A stretch of 11,359 bases of DNA from Actinomycetota bacterium (GTDB lineage: Bacteria; Zhuqueibacterota; Zhuqueibacteria; Residuimicrobiales; Krinioviventaceae), in NCBI GenBank assembly GCA_011682565.1, contig JAACEJ010000046.1, positions 1 to 11,359 on the forward strand, read 5' to 3'. The translations under genes were made by a program, and so were the position numbers. How positions within the stretch are numbered: the first letter of the stretch is position 1; each line of letters starts with the position of its first letter. The notes under the pieces are model-generated. The model saw nothing but the letters and a program-made list of their open reading frames with translations, searched no databases and had not been told where the DNA came from. Positions 1-6,694 of this stretch are shown piece by piece.

Positions 1-11
1 TAAAAATACTT

Positions 12-30
12 TTGCAGAAAGCTTGTGCAA
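12..30 (-). terminator. possible weak terminator after lapB
   Basis: Read on the minus strand, a 5-bp inverted repeat (TTGCA/TGCAA, 9-base loop) lies directly after the lapB stop and is followed by AAGTATTTTTA. The stem is short and AT-rich, so this is only a candidate. The operon may continue beyond the left edge. Confidence 0.25.
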
Positions 31-31
31 C

Positions 32-1183
32 TCAGACTCTCCTTTTTGCTGTGTTCCACGAATTACACTGCGGACAATGCCAAAAATAGTCCTGATTTGT
101 ATAATTGCAAACGTTGCAAACATATCTGTTGCGATCCTTTAGCAACTGGCCGGCCAGTTCGGAAGCAATATCCGCGGCTTTTTCATCACGGCCCAGTTTA
201 CTCTGCAGCCGAACGAGCATCAGCTTGACATCAACACGATCAGGGTCATACGAAAGCGCTTTGTTGCAAACATCGACCGCATGCCGGATTTCCCCCTTTT
301 TCTCATAGATTTCTGCCAGTCCCAACTGGGCTTCCACGACCTGCGGGTTTGATTTTAATAAATCACGATAGACTTCTTCGATCTCGCCAAACTGGCCAAG
401 ATCGAATAACACATGTTTCAGGCGTGCAAAAGCCAACTCGGGGAAATTCGGGTTCTTTTGAATCAAATTTTTAAGCGCATCCAAAGCGTCGGAAGGCCGT
501 TTATCGCGCATGTAACTGTCGGCGAGTTCCAAAAATCCCTGAACACAATCCGGGCTTAATTTGATGGCTTCCCGGAAATGCACGCGAGCATCATGCTCCT
601 GGTTTAGCGCAACCGACTGTCGTCCCTGTTCAACTTTATAGCAGGCAAGACGGATATTTTTTTCATCTTTTGGCAATTTGCTGTTTTTGCGAACCACATT
701 ATAAGCACTTTGCCAATCGCCCATTTCCTCAAAGATCGCGAGTTGAAAATCCTTTGCCCATGCATTTCCGCGTTCAACATCCAATATATGATCGCAGGCC
801 TGAAGAGCCTGGGGAAATTTTTGGGCAGTCTGGTAATCCTTTGCCAGCGCTTTATTTACGGCTATGCGTTGATTATCGCTGAGATTAGGGCGTACGAGCA
901 AATCGCGGTGAATTTTAATTGCTCCATCTGCGGCTTCCTGAGATCGGAGAATATCCCCAATTTTAATATACGCATCAATAAACTCGGTGTCCATGCGTAC
1001 GGTACTGCGCAGCTTTTCCAGAGCTTTGTCCTTTTCATCTGCCAGTAAAAAGTTCAATCCTGCGATATACTCTGTTCTCGCTTCACCTGTGACAGCTTTT
1101 CCTTTTCTGAACAGCCATAATATTATTATTAAAACAATTGCAAGGATTCCAATGATGATCAATAAATAAAAAGTCTGATCCAT
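32..1183 (-). CDS. lapB: LapB (YciM)-like TPR protein with C-terminal rubredoxin-like zinc site
   Basis: The 383-residue protein starts with one membrane anchor (about residues 5-25, a run of Leu/Ile/Val followed by the basic WLFRKGK). Helical tetratricopeptide-type repeats follow across about residues 35-345, and the protein ends in a four-cysteine knuckle (C356, C359, C370, C373; CNVC...WHCPQC). This layout and length match LapB/YciM, which in Escherichia coli (about 389 residues) is an inner-membrane adaptor controlling FtsH degradation of LpxC and so lipopolysaccharide synthesis. The start codon ATG directly abuts the lapA stop codon and has a good Shine-Dalgarno AAAGGAG upstream, so the two genes are surely co-translated. 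The stop codon TGA lies 31 bases from the window edge. Family assignment is firm. The LPS-regulating role is inferred from homologues, as no lpxC or ftsH is in view. Confidence 0.9.
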   Translation of the reverse strand: MDQTFYLLIIIGILAIVLIIILWLFRKGKAVTGEARTEYIAGLNFLLADEKDKALEKLRSTVRMDTEFIDAYIKIGDILRSQEAADGAIKIHRDLLVRPNLSDNQRIAVNKALAKDYQTAQKFPQALQACDHILDVERGNAWAKDFQLAIFEEMGDWQSAYNVVRKNSKLPKDEKNIRLACYKVEQGRQSVALNQEHDARVHFREAIKLSPDCVQGFLELADSYMRDKRPSDALDALKNLIQKNPNFPELAFARLKHVLFDLGQFGEIEEVYRDLLKSNPQVVEAQLGLAEIYEKKGEIRHAVDVCNKALSYDPDRVDVKLMLVRLQSKLGRDEKAADIASELAGQLLKDRNRYVCNVCNYTNQDYFWHCPQCNSWNTAKRRV

Positions 1184-1540
1184 CTAACTACTCCTTTGCG
1201 TTTTCTTTTTGTCAGGTTGAGGAATTTTCTTTTCAGGAGAGGGCGTCACAGCTTCTTCCACCGAAACATTGCGCAACCGATCTAATTCCTGGCGCAGCTT
1301 TTTGATTTCCTTTTGGCTTTTTCGATTTGTGTTTTTCAGCCCCAGGATTTGCACAATAGAAACCACAAGCCAGAACAGCATTCCCACGGCAAAGGAAACG
1401 TACATCACGACCCAGAGAGGTAAATTTACACTTTGCCATTGAATAAAAGTTACCGTAACCTGCTGATCCGTATTTTGCAAAGCAAAACCAATGATCAAAA
1501 TAATGAGCAAAGCGCCAATGATCCATCTAAGAATCCACAT
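1184..1540 (-). CDS. lapA: LapA-family (DUF1049) small inner-membrane protein
   Basis: The 118-residue protein has two hydrophobic segments (about residues 3-20 and 42-65). Between them is the family's hallmark stretch QNTDQQVTVTFI (22-33). A charged, probably coiled-coil segment follows (about 73-92, KEIKKLRQELDRLR), then a Pro/Lys-rich tail. This is the LapA/YciS (DUF1049) architecture, usually about 100 residues, found next to LapB and thought to work with it in lipopolysaccharide assembly. The start is supported by a strong Shine-Dalgarno CGGAGG four bases upstream. The stop codon TAG touches the lapB ATG. This is the first gene after the large non-coding gap, so it needs its own promoter or read-through past the rpsA terminator. 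I could not pick a convincing -35/-10 pair. Confidence 0.9.
   Translation of the reverse strand: MWILRWIIGALLIILIIGFALQNTDQQVTVTFIQWQSVNLPLWVVMYVSFAVGMLFWLVVSIVQILGLKNTNRKSQKEIKKLRQELDRLRNVSVEEAVTPSPEKKIPQPDKKKTQRSS
1191..1197 (-). promoter_or_regulatory. Shine-Dalgarno site of lapB
   Basis: AAAGGAG lies inside the last codons of lapA, 7 bases before the lapB ATG. It fixes the lapB start at 1183 and shows that translation re-initiates at the lapA/lapB junction. Confidence 0.75.
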
Positions 1541-1544
1541 AAAT

Positions 1545-1550
1545 CCTCCG
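1545..1550 (-). promoter_or_regulatory. Shine-Dalgarno site of lapA
   Basis: CGGAGG lies four bases before the ATG at 1540 on the minus strand. It is a near-consensus ribosome binding site and supports this start for lapA. Confidence 0.75.
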
Positions 1551-1613
1551 AATTTTTTGTTTTCGCCCCTTCTTATTCACTTATGAACAAAATTGTGCCC
1601 ATAAATGGTAAAA

Positions 1614-1641
1614 CATTTTAATGATATCCGACATTAAAATG
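1614..1641. promoter_or_regulatory. perfect 10-bp AT-rich inverted repeat upstream of lapA
   Basis: CATTTTAATG and CATTAAAATG are exact reverse complements separated by 8 bases. The repeat sits about 75 bases upstream of the lapA start, a position that fits an operator or a hairpin in the 5' leader. There is no adjoining T-run in either direction, so it does not look like a terminator. The function is unknown. Confidence 0.5.
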
Positions 1642-1660
1642 GAAGAAAACTAAACGCAAT

Positions 1661-1683
1661 ATAAGCATAAAATGATTGCTTAT
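1661..1683. repeat. 7-bp inverted repeat upstream of lapA
   Basis: ATAAGCA and TGCTTAT are exact reverse complements with a 9-base loop, about 120 bases upstream of lapA and 20 bases from the 10-bp inverted repeat. It could be part of a structured leader or promoter region. A 7-bp AT-rich match may also arise by chance. Confidence 0.3.
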
Positions 1684-1712
1684 TATGACAAACTTGTAAA
1701 AAGTCGAAAAGC

Positions 1713-1825
1713 ATGTCATCGCGAGGAATGAAGCGTGAGTTTACCCCGAATTATCGGGGAAGCGATCTTTATAAAACAGCACGTTAGGCGACATCCAGAT
1801 TGCTTCGCTTCGCCCGCAATGACAT
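1713..1825. repeat. palindromic dispersed-repeat-like element with nested hairpin
   Basis: The two ends are near-complementary. The left end begins ATGTCATCGCGAGGAATGAAG and the reverse complement of the right end begins ATGTCATTGCGGGCGAAGCG; both then run to a GAAGCRATCT-type core. The outer 7 bases match exactly. The left arm is interrupted by an insertion carrying its own perfect hairpin CCCCGA-ATTA-TCGGGG (1744-1759). The motif resembles the short non-coding palindromic repeat, with ends like TGTCATTGCGAG, that occurs in many copies in diverse bacterial genomes. That resemblance is from memory. Only one copy is visible here, so the dispersed nature is inferred. It could also act as an RNA structure between the two operons. 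Confidence 0.6.
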
Positions 1826-1913
1826 TTTGAGATTTTTTACGAGAAACTCATGTTTTATTTTAAACAGAATTTAAAACACAAAGATGAAAAATCAAAGAAA
1901 AGAATTACCGAAT

Positions 1914-1951
1914 AAAAAAAAGAGTTGGGCGAATTTTCAACCCAACTCTTT
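1914..1951 (-). terminator. intrinsic terminator of the scpA-rpsA operon
   Basis: Read on the minus strand, a perfect 11-bp stem (AAAGAGTTGGG/CCCAACTCTTT) with an 11-base loop begins about 25 bases after the rpsA stop and runs straight into eight consecutive T residues. This is a textbook rho-independent terminator acting on leftward transcription. There is no T-run on the other side, so it is not bidirectional. Confidence 0.9.
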
Positions 1952-1975
1952 AATATCCCAAAGAAGACAAGTAAT

Positions 1976-4351
1976 CTATTTAGATTCCGGTTCCTTGGTC
2001 TCTTCGTCCTGAGTATCTTCTTTCTCCGCCGCATCGGCTTCGACAGAATCTTCCGCGATTTCCGCTGATTCAGACTTTTTTTCCTCGGCAGTTTGTTCTG
2101 CTTCAGGTTCCACCGGTGCTTCACCGACGTTGTCCTCTTCAACCTCCACCGGAGTTTCCTCTTGTGCAGGAGCTTGCGCAACGGTTTCTGCTGTTTCGGC
2201 TTCAACAGATTCTTCGGCTGCAGCTTGTTCCGGTTCTTGCTCCGCATCCTTAATTTCGGACGCTTCGCCATCACCTTGCGCTTTCTCAGGTTCTGTGGAA
2301 ACAGTTTCTTCCGTTACAGATTCATCCTTTTGCTCTTCGGGCACTTTTGTTGTTTTTTCAGCACCCTCGGCAGGTTGTTCATCCGCAGTCTCTGTCACGG
2401 GGACATCGACCACATCTTGCTTTGGAGTTTCTTCTGCTGTAGCATCCTCGGCCACTTCATCTTCCGCAGCTTTCTTCTCACTACTTGCAGGTTGTGGAGC
2501 ACGACCGCTTTTTTCGGAAAGAACAATTTTCTTGTTTTCCTTGTTAAACTCCAATACCGTAAGGGTGATAATGTCGTCGATCTGATAACCGTCAGCAGGC
2601 TTTGTCAGTTTTTCTTTGGCAAGCTGAGACATAGGCACAAAACCATCCACGCCATCGGGCAGTTCGGCAAGCAAACCTTTCTCGATCAAGCGGACAACTT
2701 TGCCTTCAACTTCCATTCCGGGTTTATATCTTTCTTCAAAATAATCCCATGGATTGTCCTGCGTTTGTTTGTAACCCAAAGAAATGCGGCGATTATTTCG
2801 GTCGACGTTTAATACGACAACTTTGATTTCATCGCCTTTCTTTACCACTTCTCCGGGGTGGCGGATCTTTTTGGTCCATGACAAATCAGAGATATGCACC
2901 AAACCATCGATACCTTCTTCCAGTTCGACAAAAGCACCAAAATTGGTCAGATTACGAACTTTGCCTGTGTGTATCGAGCCGACAGGATAGCGTTCCGCCA
3001 GCGATTCCCACGGATCAGGCTCAAGCTGCTTCAGACCAAGCGATATTTTTCTTTCATCCTTTTGAATATTGAGCACTTTGGCTTCGACATGTTCGCCAAC
3101 AGCCAGTATTTTGGAAGGATGTTTTATATGCTGCGTCCAGGACATTTCAGAAATATGAATCAGTCCTTCGACACCTTTTTCCAATTCTACAAATGCACCG
3201 TAATCTGAAATGCTGACAACCTTGCCGCGAACAACGGATCCGACGGGATATTTTGTTTCAACATCTTCCCATGGATGCGGCTGCAATTGTTTGAGACCAA
3301 GAGATATTCGGTCTTTGGCTTCATTATAATCGAGCACCACAACTTGAATTTTTTCATCCAGCGCAACAACTTCCGATGGATGAGATACACGACCCCACGA
3401 AAGATCGTTGATATGCAAAAGTCCATCTACGCCACCGAGGTCAATGAACACACCAAAATCTGTGATATTCTTGACAATGCCATCGAGAATCTGGCCACGT
3501 TCAAGATCCTCCAGAATCTTTTCTCTCTGGCCCTTCATTTCCTGTTCAACAAGAACACGATGGGAGACGACGATATTTTTCCTTAAATGATTGACCTTGA
3601 CAATTTTGAAGTCCATGTCCTTGCCGATCAAAGCATCGAAATCCCTGATGGGACGTACATCGATTTGAGAACCGGGCAGGAAGGCATCCACGCCGCCAAG
3701 ATCAACGACAATGCCACCTTTGATTCTGCGTGTACATTTTCCAGTCAGGATATCGCCGGTTTCATAAGACTGGATAACCTTTTCCCAGATTCTCATGAAA
3801 TCTGCTTTCTTCTTTGACAAGACAAGGTAACCATCGACGTCTTCGATCTCATCGATATAAACTTCGATATTGTCACCAATCACAACATCTTCAATATTTG
3901 GAAATTCTTCCAAAGGAATACTGCCCTCGGATTTAAAACCAATATCAACAGAAACTTCTTTGTCGTTAATCGCCAGAACTTTGCCGACAACGACCTGGCC
4001 CGATTTGAAATCCGCCAAAGTCTCCTCATAAAGCTTGGACATGGTTTCAAATTCCTGCTCGCTGTATTCCTGTTCGAGTTTGTCCAGTTCTTCCAGAGTG
4101 CGATATTCAGATTCCGGACCGTTCGGTTGAGGCACTTCGGCATCCGCCGTTACAATTTCTGCCTCCACCGACTCGGGAATATCGGTTATTTCTTCTGTTG
4201 ATTGAGTTTCAACATTCTCTTCCGAGACCGGCGCTTCTTCATTCTCCTGGATTTCTGAAGCGACTGTTTCTTCAACATCACCTCCTTGCTCAATCGAATT
4301 TTTCTTCTCGATATCTTCATCGAGGGGTTTGGGGTTGGTTAGTTCATTCAT
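1976..4351 (-). CDS. rpsA: 30S ribosomal protein S1 with long acidic N- and C-terminal extensions
   Basis: This 791-residue protein binds mRNA on the small ribosomal subunit and helps initiation on structured or weak leaders. Six S1 (OB-fold) domains are seen at about residues 116-181, 198-265, 286-355, 370-441, 457-528 and 544-613. Domains 3-5 are the most alike and share F/YGxFV/I...GVDGLxHIxxxSW and a following SLGLKQLxPxPWE linker. Escherichia coli S1 is about 557 residues. The excess here is an acidic N-terminal region (about 1-110) and an acidic, Ala/Thr/Pro-rich C-terminal tail (about 620-791) with no Phe, Tyr, Trp, Leu, His or Cys, so probably disordered. The start has a strong Shine-Dalgarno. 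The gene follows ispH by 20 bases and ends before a strong terminator. Identity is certain; the tails' role is unknown. Confidence 0.97.
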   Translation of the reverse strand: MNELTNPKPLDEDIEKKNSIEQGGDVEETVASEIQENEEAPVSEENVETQSTEEITDIPESVEAEIVTADAEVPQPNGPESEYRTLEELDKLEQEYSEQEFETMSKLYEETLADFKSGQVVVGKVLAINDKEVSVDIGFKSEGSIPLEEFPNIEDVVIGDNIEVYIDEIEDVDGYLVLSKKKADFMRIWEKVIQSYETGDILTGKCTRRIKGGIVVDLGGVDAFLPGSQIDVRPIRDFDALIGKDMDFKIVKVNHLRKNIVVSHRVLVEQEMKGQREKILEDLERGQILDGIVKNITDFGVFIDLGGVDGLLHINDLSWGRVSHPSEVVALDEKIQVVVLDYNEAKDRISLGLKQLQPHPWEDVETKYPVGSVVRGKVVSISDYGAFVELEKGVEGLIHISEMSWTQHIKHPSKILAVGEHVEAKVLNIQKDERKISLGLKQLEPDPWESLAERYPVGSIHTGKVRNLTNFGAFVELEEGIDGLVHISDLSWTKKIRHPGEVVKKGDEIKVVVLNVDRNNRRISLGYKQTQDNPWDYFEERYKPGMEVEGKVVRLIEKGLLAELPDGVDGFVPMSQLAKEKLTKPADGYQIDDIITLTVLEFNKENKKIVLSEKSGRAPQPASSEKKAAEDEVAEDATAEETPKQDVVDVPVTETADEQPAEGAEKTTKVPEEQKDESVTEETVSTEPEKAQGDGEASEIKDAEQEPEQAAAEESVEAETAETVAQAPAQEETPVEVEEDNVGEAPVEPEAEQTAEEKKSESAEIAEDSVEADAAEKEDTQDEETKEPESK

Positions 4352-4362
4352 AATTAGGTTAG

Positions 4363-4370
4363 TCCTCCTT
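4363..4370 (-). promoter_or_regulatory. strong Shine-Dalgarno site of rpsA
   Basis: AAGGAGGA lies 11 bases before the rpsA ATG, immediately after the ispH stop codon. It is the strongest ribosome binding site in the window and fits the high expression expected of a ribosomal protein. Proteobacterial rpsA often lacks such a strong site and is autoregulated by S1. Confidence 0.8.
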
Positions 4371-4371
4371 T

Positions 4372-5250
4372 TTATTTATTGAATCCCCTTAGTGGGGAAT
4401 ATTTTTGCAAATAGTCTCGAACCAGCTCCAATTGCCAATTCGGCGTGGAAGTTCCACCGGTTATTCCCACAATATCCTCTTCGTGGAACCAATTGAGCCT
4501 GATCTCGCCGGCCGATTCAATTCGATAACTCCTGGAATTTGCTTGCGAGCATATTTCGTACAACACACCCGTATTCGAGCTGGTTTTCCCACCAACAACC
4601 AAAACCACATCAACATTTTTTGAAAATTCCATTAAATGATCATGTCTCTTGTTGATATGCTTGCAAGTTGTGTCAACTATTTCCAGATCGTTCATCAAGG
4701 GAGATAATTTTTCTTTTATTTCAAAAAACTTTTGCTGTGAAATTGTTGTCTGCGAAACAAGAACTGATTTCTTGCTAAAATCAATTTTATCAAAATCGAA
4801 TTCATCGAGAATAACAATGCCGGTATCATCACAATGTCCCAACAACCCGATAACTTCCGGATGTTTTGCCTTGCCGACGATGACGATCTGGTAGCCATTT
4901 TCATAATAGTGCTCAACTCGTTTTTGCAAACGGCGCACAATCGGGCAGGTGCCGTCGATCACATTAAGATGCTCAGCTTTAAGCTTTTCATAATTTCGTT
5001 TTGGGATGCCGTGTGTGCGGATGAAAAGCTTTTCCTTGCGCAACGGCTCAAATTCGTCGTTCTTTTCGAGAGTGGATTGCTCCCGCGTCTTCATGCCCAA
5101 TTGCGAAAGTCGATCAATTTCATAACGATTATGGATTATCGGACCTAGCGCAGTGATCGATCTGTTTTCCTCCAAAACATCTTCGATGATATGAATGGCC
5201 CTGTCAACGCCCGGGCAGACGCCGGCATTCTTGTCAATTATTACTTGCAT
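4372..5250 (-). CDS. ispH: 4-hydroxy-3-methylbut-2-enyl diphosphate reductase (IspH/LytB)
   Basis: The enzyme catalyses the last step of the MEP pathway, reducing HMBPP to isopentenyl and dimethylallyl diphosphate with a [4Fe-4S] cluster. All three cluster cysteines are present: C12 (AGVCPGV), C102 (DGTCP) and C196 (DTTCK). Substrate-binding residues are also visible: H40 (GPIIHN), H80 (RTHG), H130 and E132 (KHPE), T168/T169 (SQTT), S224-S225-N226 (KTSSNT) and S268 (GTSTP). At 292 residues it is close to the usual short bacterial form. It starts with ATG 9 bases after the cmk stop, with AAGG a few bases upstream. In Clostridia ispH and rpsA are often fused. Here they are adjacent but separate, in the same order. 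Confidence 0.97.
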   Translation of the reverse strand: MQVIIDKNAGVCPGVDRAIHIIEDVLEENRSITALGPIIHNRYEIDRLSQLGMKTREQSTLEKNDEFEPLRKEKLFIRTHGIPKRNYEKLKAEHLNVIDGTCPIVRRLQKRVEHYYENGYQIVIVGKAKHPEVIGLLGHCDDTGIVILDEFDFDKIDFSKKSVLVSQTTISQQKFFEIKEKLSPLMNDLEIVDTTCKHINKRHDHLMEFSKNVDVVLVVGGKTSSNTGVLYEICSQANSRSYRIESAGEIRLNWFHEEDIVGITGGTSTPNWQLELVRDYLQKYSPLRGFNK

Positions 5251-5259
5251 AAAACCTTA

Positions 5260-5976
5260 TCATGCTCCGCGTTTTCGTGCTTCCCGGACAACGAAATCCA
5301 CCTGTTGCTCGATTGTCAAGTCCGAAGTGTTCAGCACAATCGCGTCCTCGGGCTTTTTTAGCGGACTGTACTTTCTTGCACTGTCCGAATGATCCCGATT
5401 TTCAATCTCATCACGCAATTTTTTAAAATCAACAGTAATTCCCTTTGAAGAAAGTTCGAGATGTCGTCTTTCTGCCCTTTCTTCAATCGAGGCAACCAAA
5501 TAAATTTTCAAATCCGCATTTGGAAAAACAACAGTACCGGTATCACGTCCTTCAACAACCACACTGCCATTTTGGGCAAGGTTGCGCTGTTTACAAGTTA
5601 GAATGTCGCGAACAGCAGGGTTGGATGCAATATATTTAATTGCTTTCGTTACCTCCGGTAAGCGAATGGCGTCAGTTATGTCTTTTCCATTCAAATAAAT
5701 CCTCAAACAACCGTTTTCTTTGAAAAGATCGATATTTGCTTTTTCTACCGCATGAACAACCAAATCTTTATTTTGCAAATCTATTTTCAAGCGCAAAGCC
5801 TGCAAAGTTGCGGCACGATATAAAGCTCCGGAATCCAGATGTAAATAGCCCAGTTTTTCTGCTACTTTTTTCGCAGTTGTCGTTTTGCCGGAACCCGCGG
5901 GTCCGTCTATGGTTATGGTGATACCGTGTTTTTCCTGATGCACTTTTTTACAATCTTGAAATAGAATGTGAACCAA
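5260..5976 (-). CDS. cmk: cytidylate kinase
   Basis: This cytoplasmic kinase phosphorylates CMP and dCMP with ATP for nucleotide recycling. The 238-residue translation shows the P-loop GPAGSGKT (25-32), the nucleotide-binding DSGALYR (48-54), EGRDTGT (142-148) and the lid/core motif RDHSDSARKYSPL (194-206), all typical of bacterial Cmk. The N-terminus before ITITIDGP is about 16 residues longer than in typical family members. The first candidate start, TTG at 5976, follows the rluB stop closely and has only a weak AAAAGA upstream. An in-frame GTG at 5943 would give a more usual length, also without a clear ribosome site. The true start is therefore uncertain. The cmk-rpsA linkage is widely conserved. 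Confidence 0.95.
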   Translation of the reverse strand: MVHILFQDCKKVHQEKHGITITIDGPAGSGKTTTAKKVAEKLGYLHLDSGALYRAATLQALRLKIDLQNKDLVVHAVEKANIDLFKENGCLRIYLNGKDITDAIRLPEVTKAIKYIASNPAVRDILTCKQRNLAQNGSVVVEGRDTGTVVFPNADLKIYLVASIEERAERRHLELSSKGITVDFKKLRDEIENRDHSDSARKYSPLKKPEDAIVLNTSDLTIEQQVDFVVREARKRGA

Positions 5977-5977
5977 A

Positions 5978-6694
5978 TTATCTTTTCAACAGCTTTGTTG
6001 CATTTCGTAATTGCCTGATCTCCGAGTTAGCCAAATAGCGCCATTTACCCCTCGCAACACCTTTTAAAAATAGCGGTCCAAATTGAATTCGCTTAAGCGT
6101 GCGAACGCGATAACCCAGCGCTTCCAACATCCTGCGGATTTGCCGATTTCTGCCCTCCCGAAGACTGATTTCAATCCGATCAAAACTATCAGTATAAAAA
6201 CAGGCCTTGCATGGGGCAGTAACGCCATCCTCAAGTTCCACGCCCGTTGTAAGAGGCTTGAAATCATCAGCATTAAAACCCCTGTCAAGCCTGATGCGAT
6301 ACGTTTTGCTCACTTTGAATCGCGGATGCATGAGTCGGTGTGCCATCTCGCCATCATTGGTCAGGAGCAGTAACCCTTCGCTGCCCGCATCGAGTCGGCC
6401 AACCGCAAAGAGACGTTCTTTTATATCAATTAAATCGAGAACCGTTTTACGTCCGCGTTCATCTTTTAAAGTTGTAACTACGCCTTTGGGTTTATTTAAA
6501 AGAACATAGATGCGCCGTCGTACAGATTTGACGCTTTTTCCATCCACCCGTACGATATCTTTGTTTTCATCAACAAGGGTACCCAATTGCAGAACTTTTT
6601 TGCCATTCACTGTGACTCTTTTTTCTGCAATCACCTTGTCCGATGCCCGGCGCGAACCAACGCCGCACAAGGCAAGATATTTATTCAGACGCAT
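5978..6694 (-). CDS. rluB: RluB-type pseudouridine synthase (RsuA/RluB/E/F family)
   Basis: The 238-residue protein begins with an S4 RNA-binding domain (MRLNKYLALCGVGSRRASD, extending to about residue 60). The RsuA-family catalytic domain follows: NKPKG (67-71), the active-site loop GRLDAGSEGLLLLTNDGE with catalytic Asp102, KTYRI (130-134) and REGRNRQIRRM (179-189). It should convert a uridine in the 23S rRNA peptidyl-transferase region to pseudouridine (U2605 in Escherichia coli for RluB). RluB is preferred over RsuA, RluE or RluF because it lies in the common scpA-scpB-rluB-cmk order. The ATG overlaps the end of scpB by 14 bases and has no clear Shine-Dalgarno, implying translational coupling. 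The exact target is inferred. Confidence 0.9.
   Translation of the reverse strand: MRLNKYLALCGVGSRRASDKVIAEKRVTVNGKKVLQLGTLVDENKDIVRVDGKSVKSVRRRIYVLLNKPKGVVTTLKDERGRKTVLDLIDIKERLFAVGRLDAGSEGLLLLTNDGEMAHRLMHPRFKVSKTYRIRLDRGFNADDFKPLTTGVELEDGVTAPCKACFYTDSFDRIEISLREGRNRQIRRMLEALGYRVRTLKRIQFGPLFLKGVARGKWRYLANSEIRQLRNATKLLKR

Larger units (their letters stand above)
1541..1975. other. 435-base non-coding region between rpsA and lapA
   Basis: No credible reading frame spans this stretch. From the rpsA side it holds the rpsA terminator, an AT-rich spacer, a palindromic repeat-like element, two AT-rich inverted repeats and the lapA ribosome binding site. It is by far the longest gap in the window; the others are 123 bases or less. 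The lapA promoter is expected here but was not identified with confidence. Confidence 0.8.

Noticed and set aside
1783..1789. GTTAGGC resembling an integron attC core site
   Set aside because: No matching inverse core (GCCTAAC-like) at attC spacing and no integrase or cassette genes. A single heptamer is not evidence.
1855..2274. Minus-strand 139-residue very basic reading frame overlapping the 3' end of rpsA and running past it
   Set aside because: It is the shifted frame of the Glu-rich rpsA tail (GAA repeats read as AAG/AGA). It crosses the rpsA terminator and has no recognisable domain.
2130..2585. Plus-strand 151-residue Ser/Cys-rich reading frame opposite the rpsA tail
   Set aside because: It is an antisense shadow of the low-complexity acidic tail, with no supporting ribosome site or family signature.
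2093..2812. Plus-strand 239-residue Phe/Arg-rich reading frame opposite rpsA
   Set aside because: The composition is what the reverse complement of Glu/Ala-rich codons gives. rpsA on the other strand is certain.
2700..3300. Repeated DNA segments within rpsA
   Set aside because: They encode the recurring SLGLKQLxPxPWE and YPVGS linkers of homologous S1 domains 3-5, so they are ordinary protein-domain repeats and not a separate repeat element.
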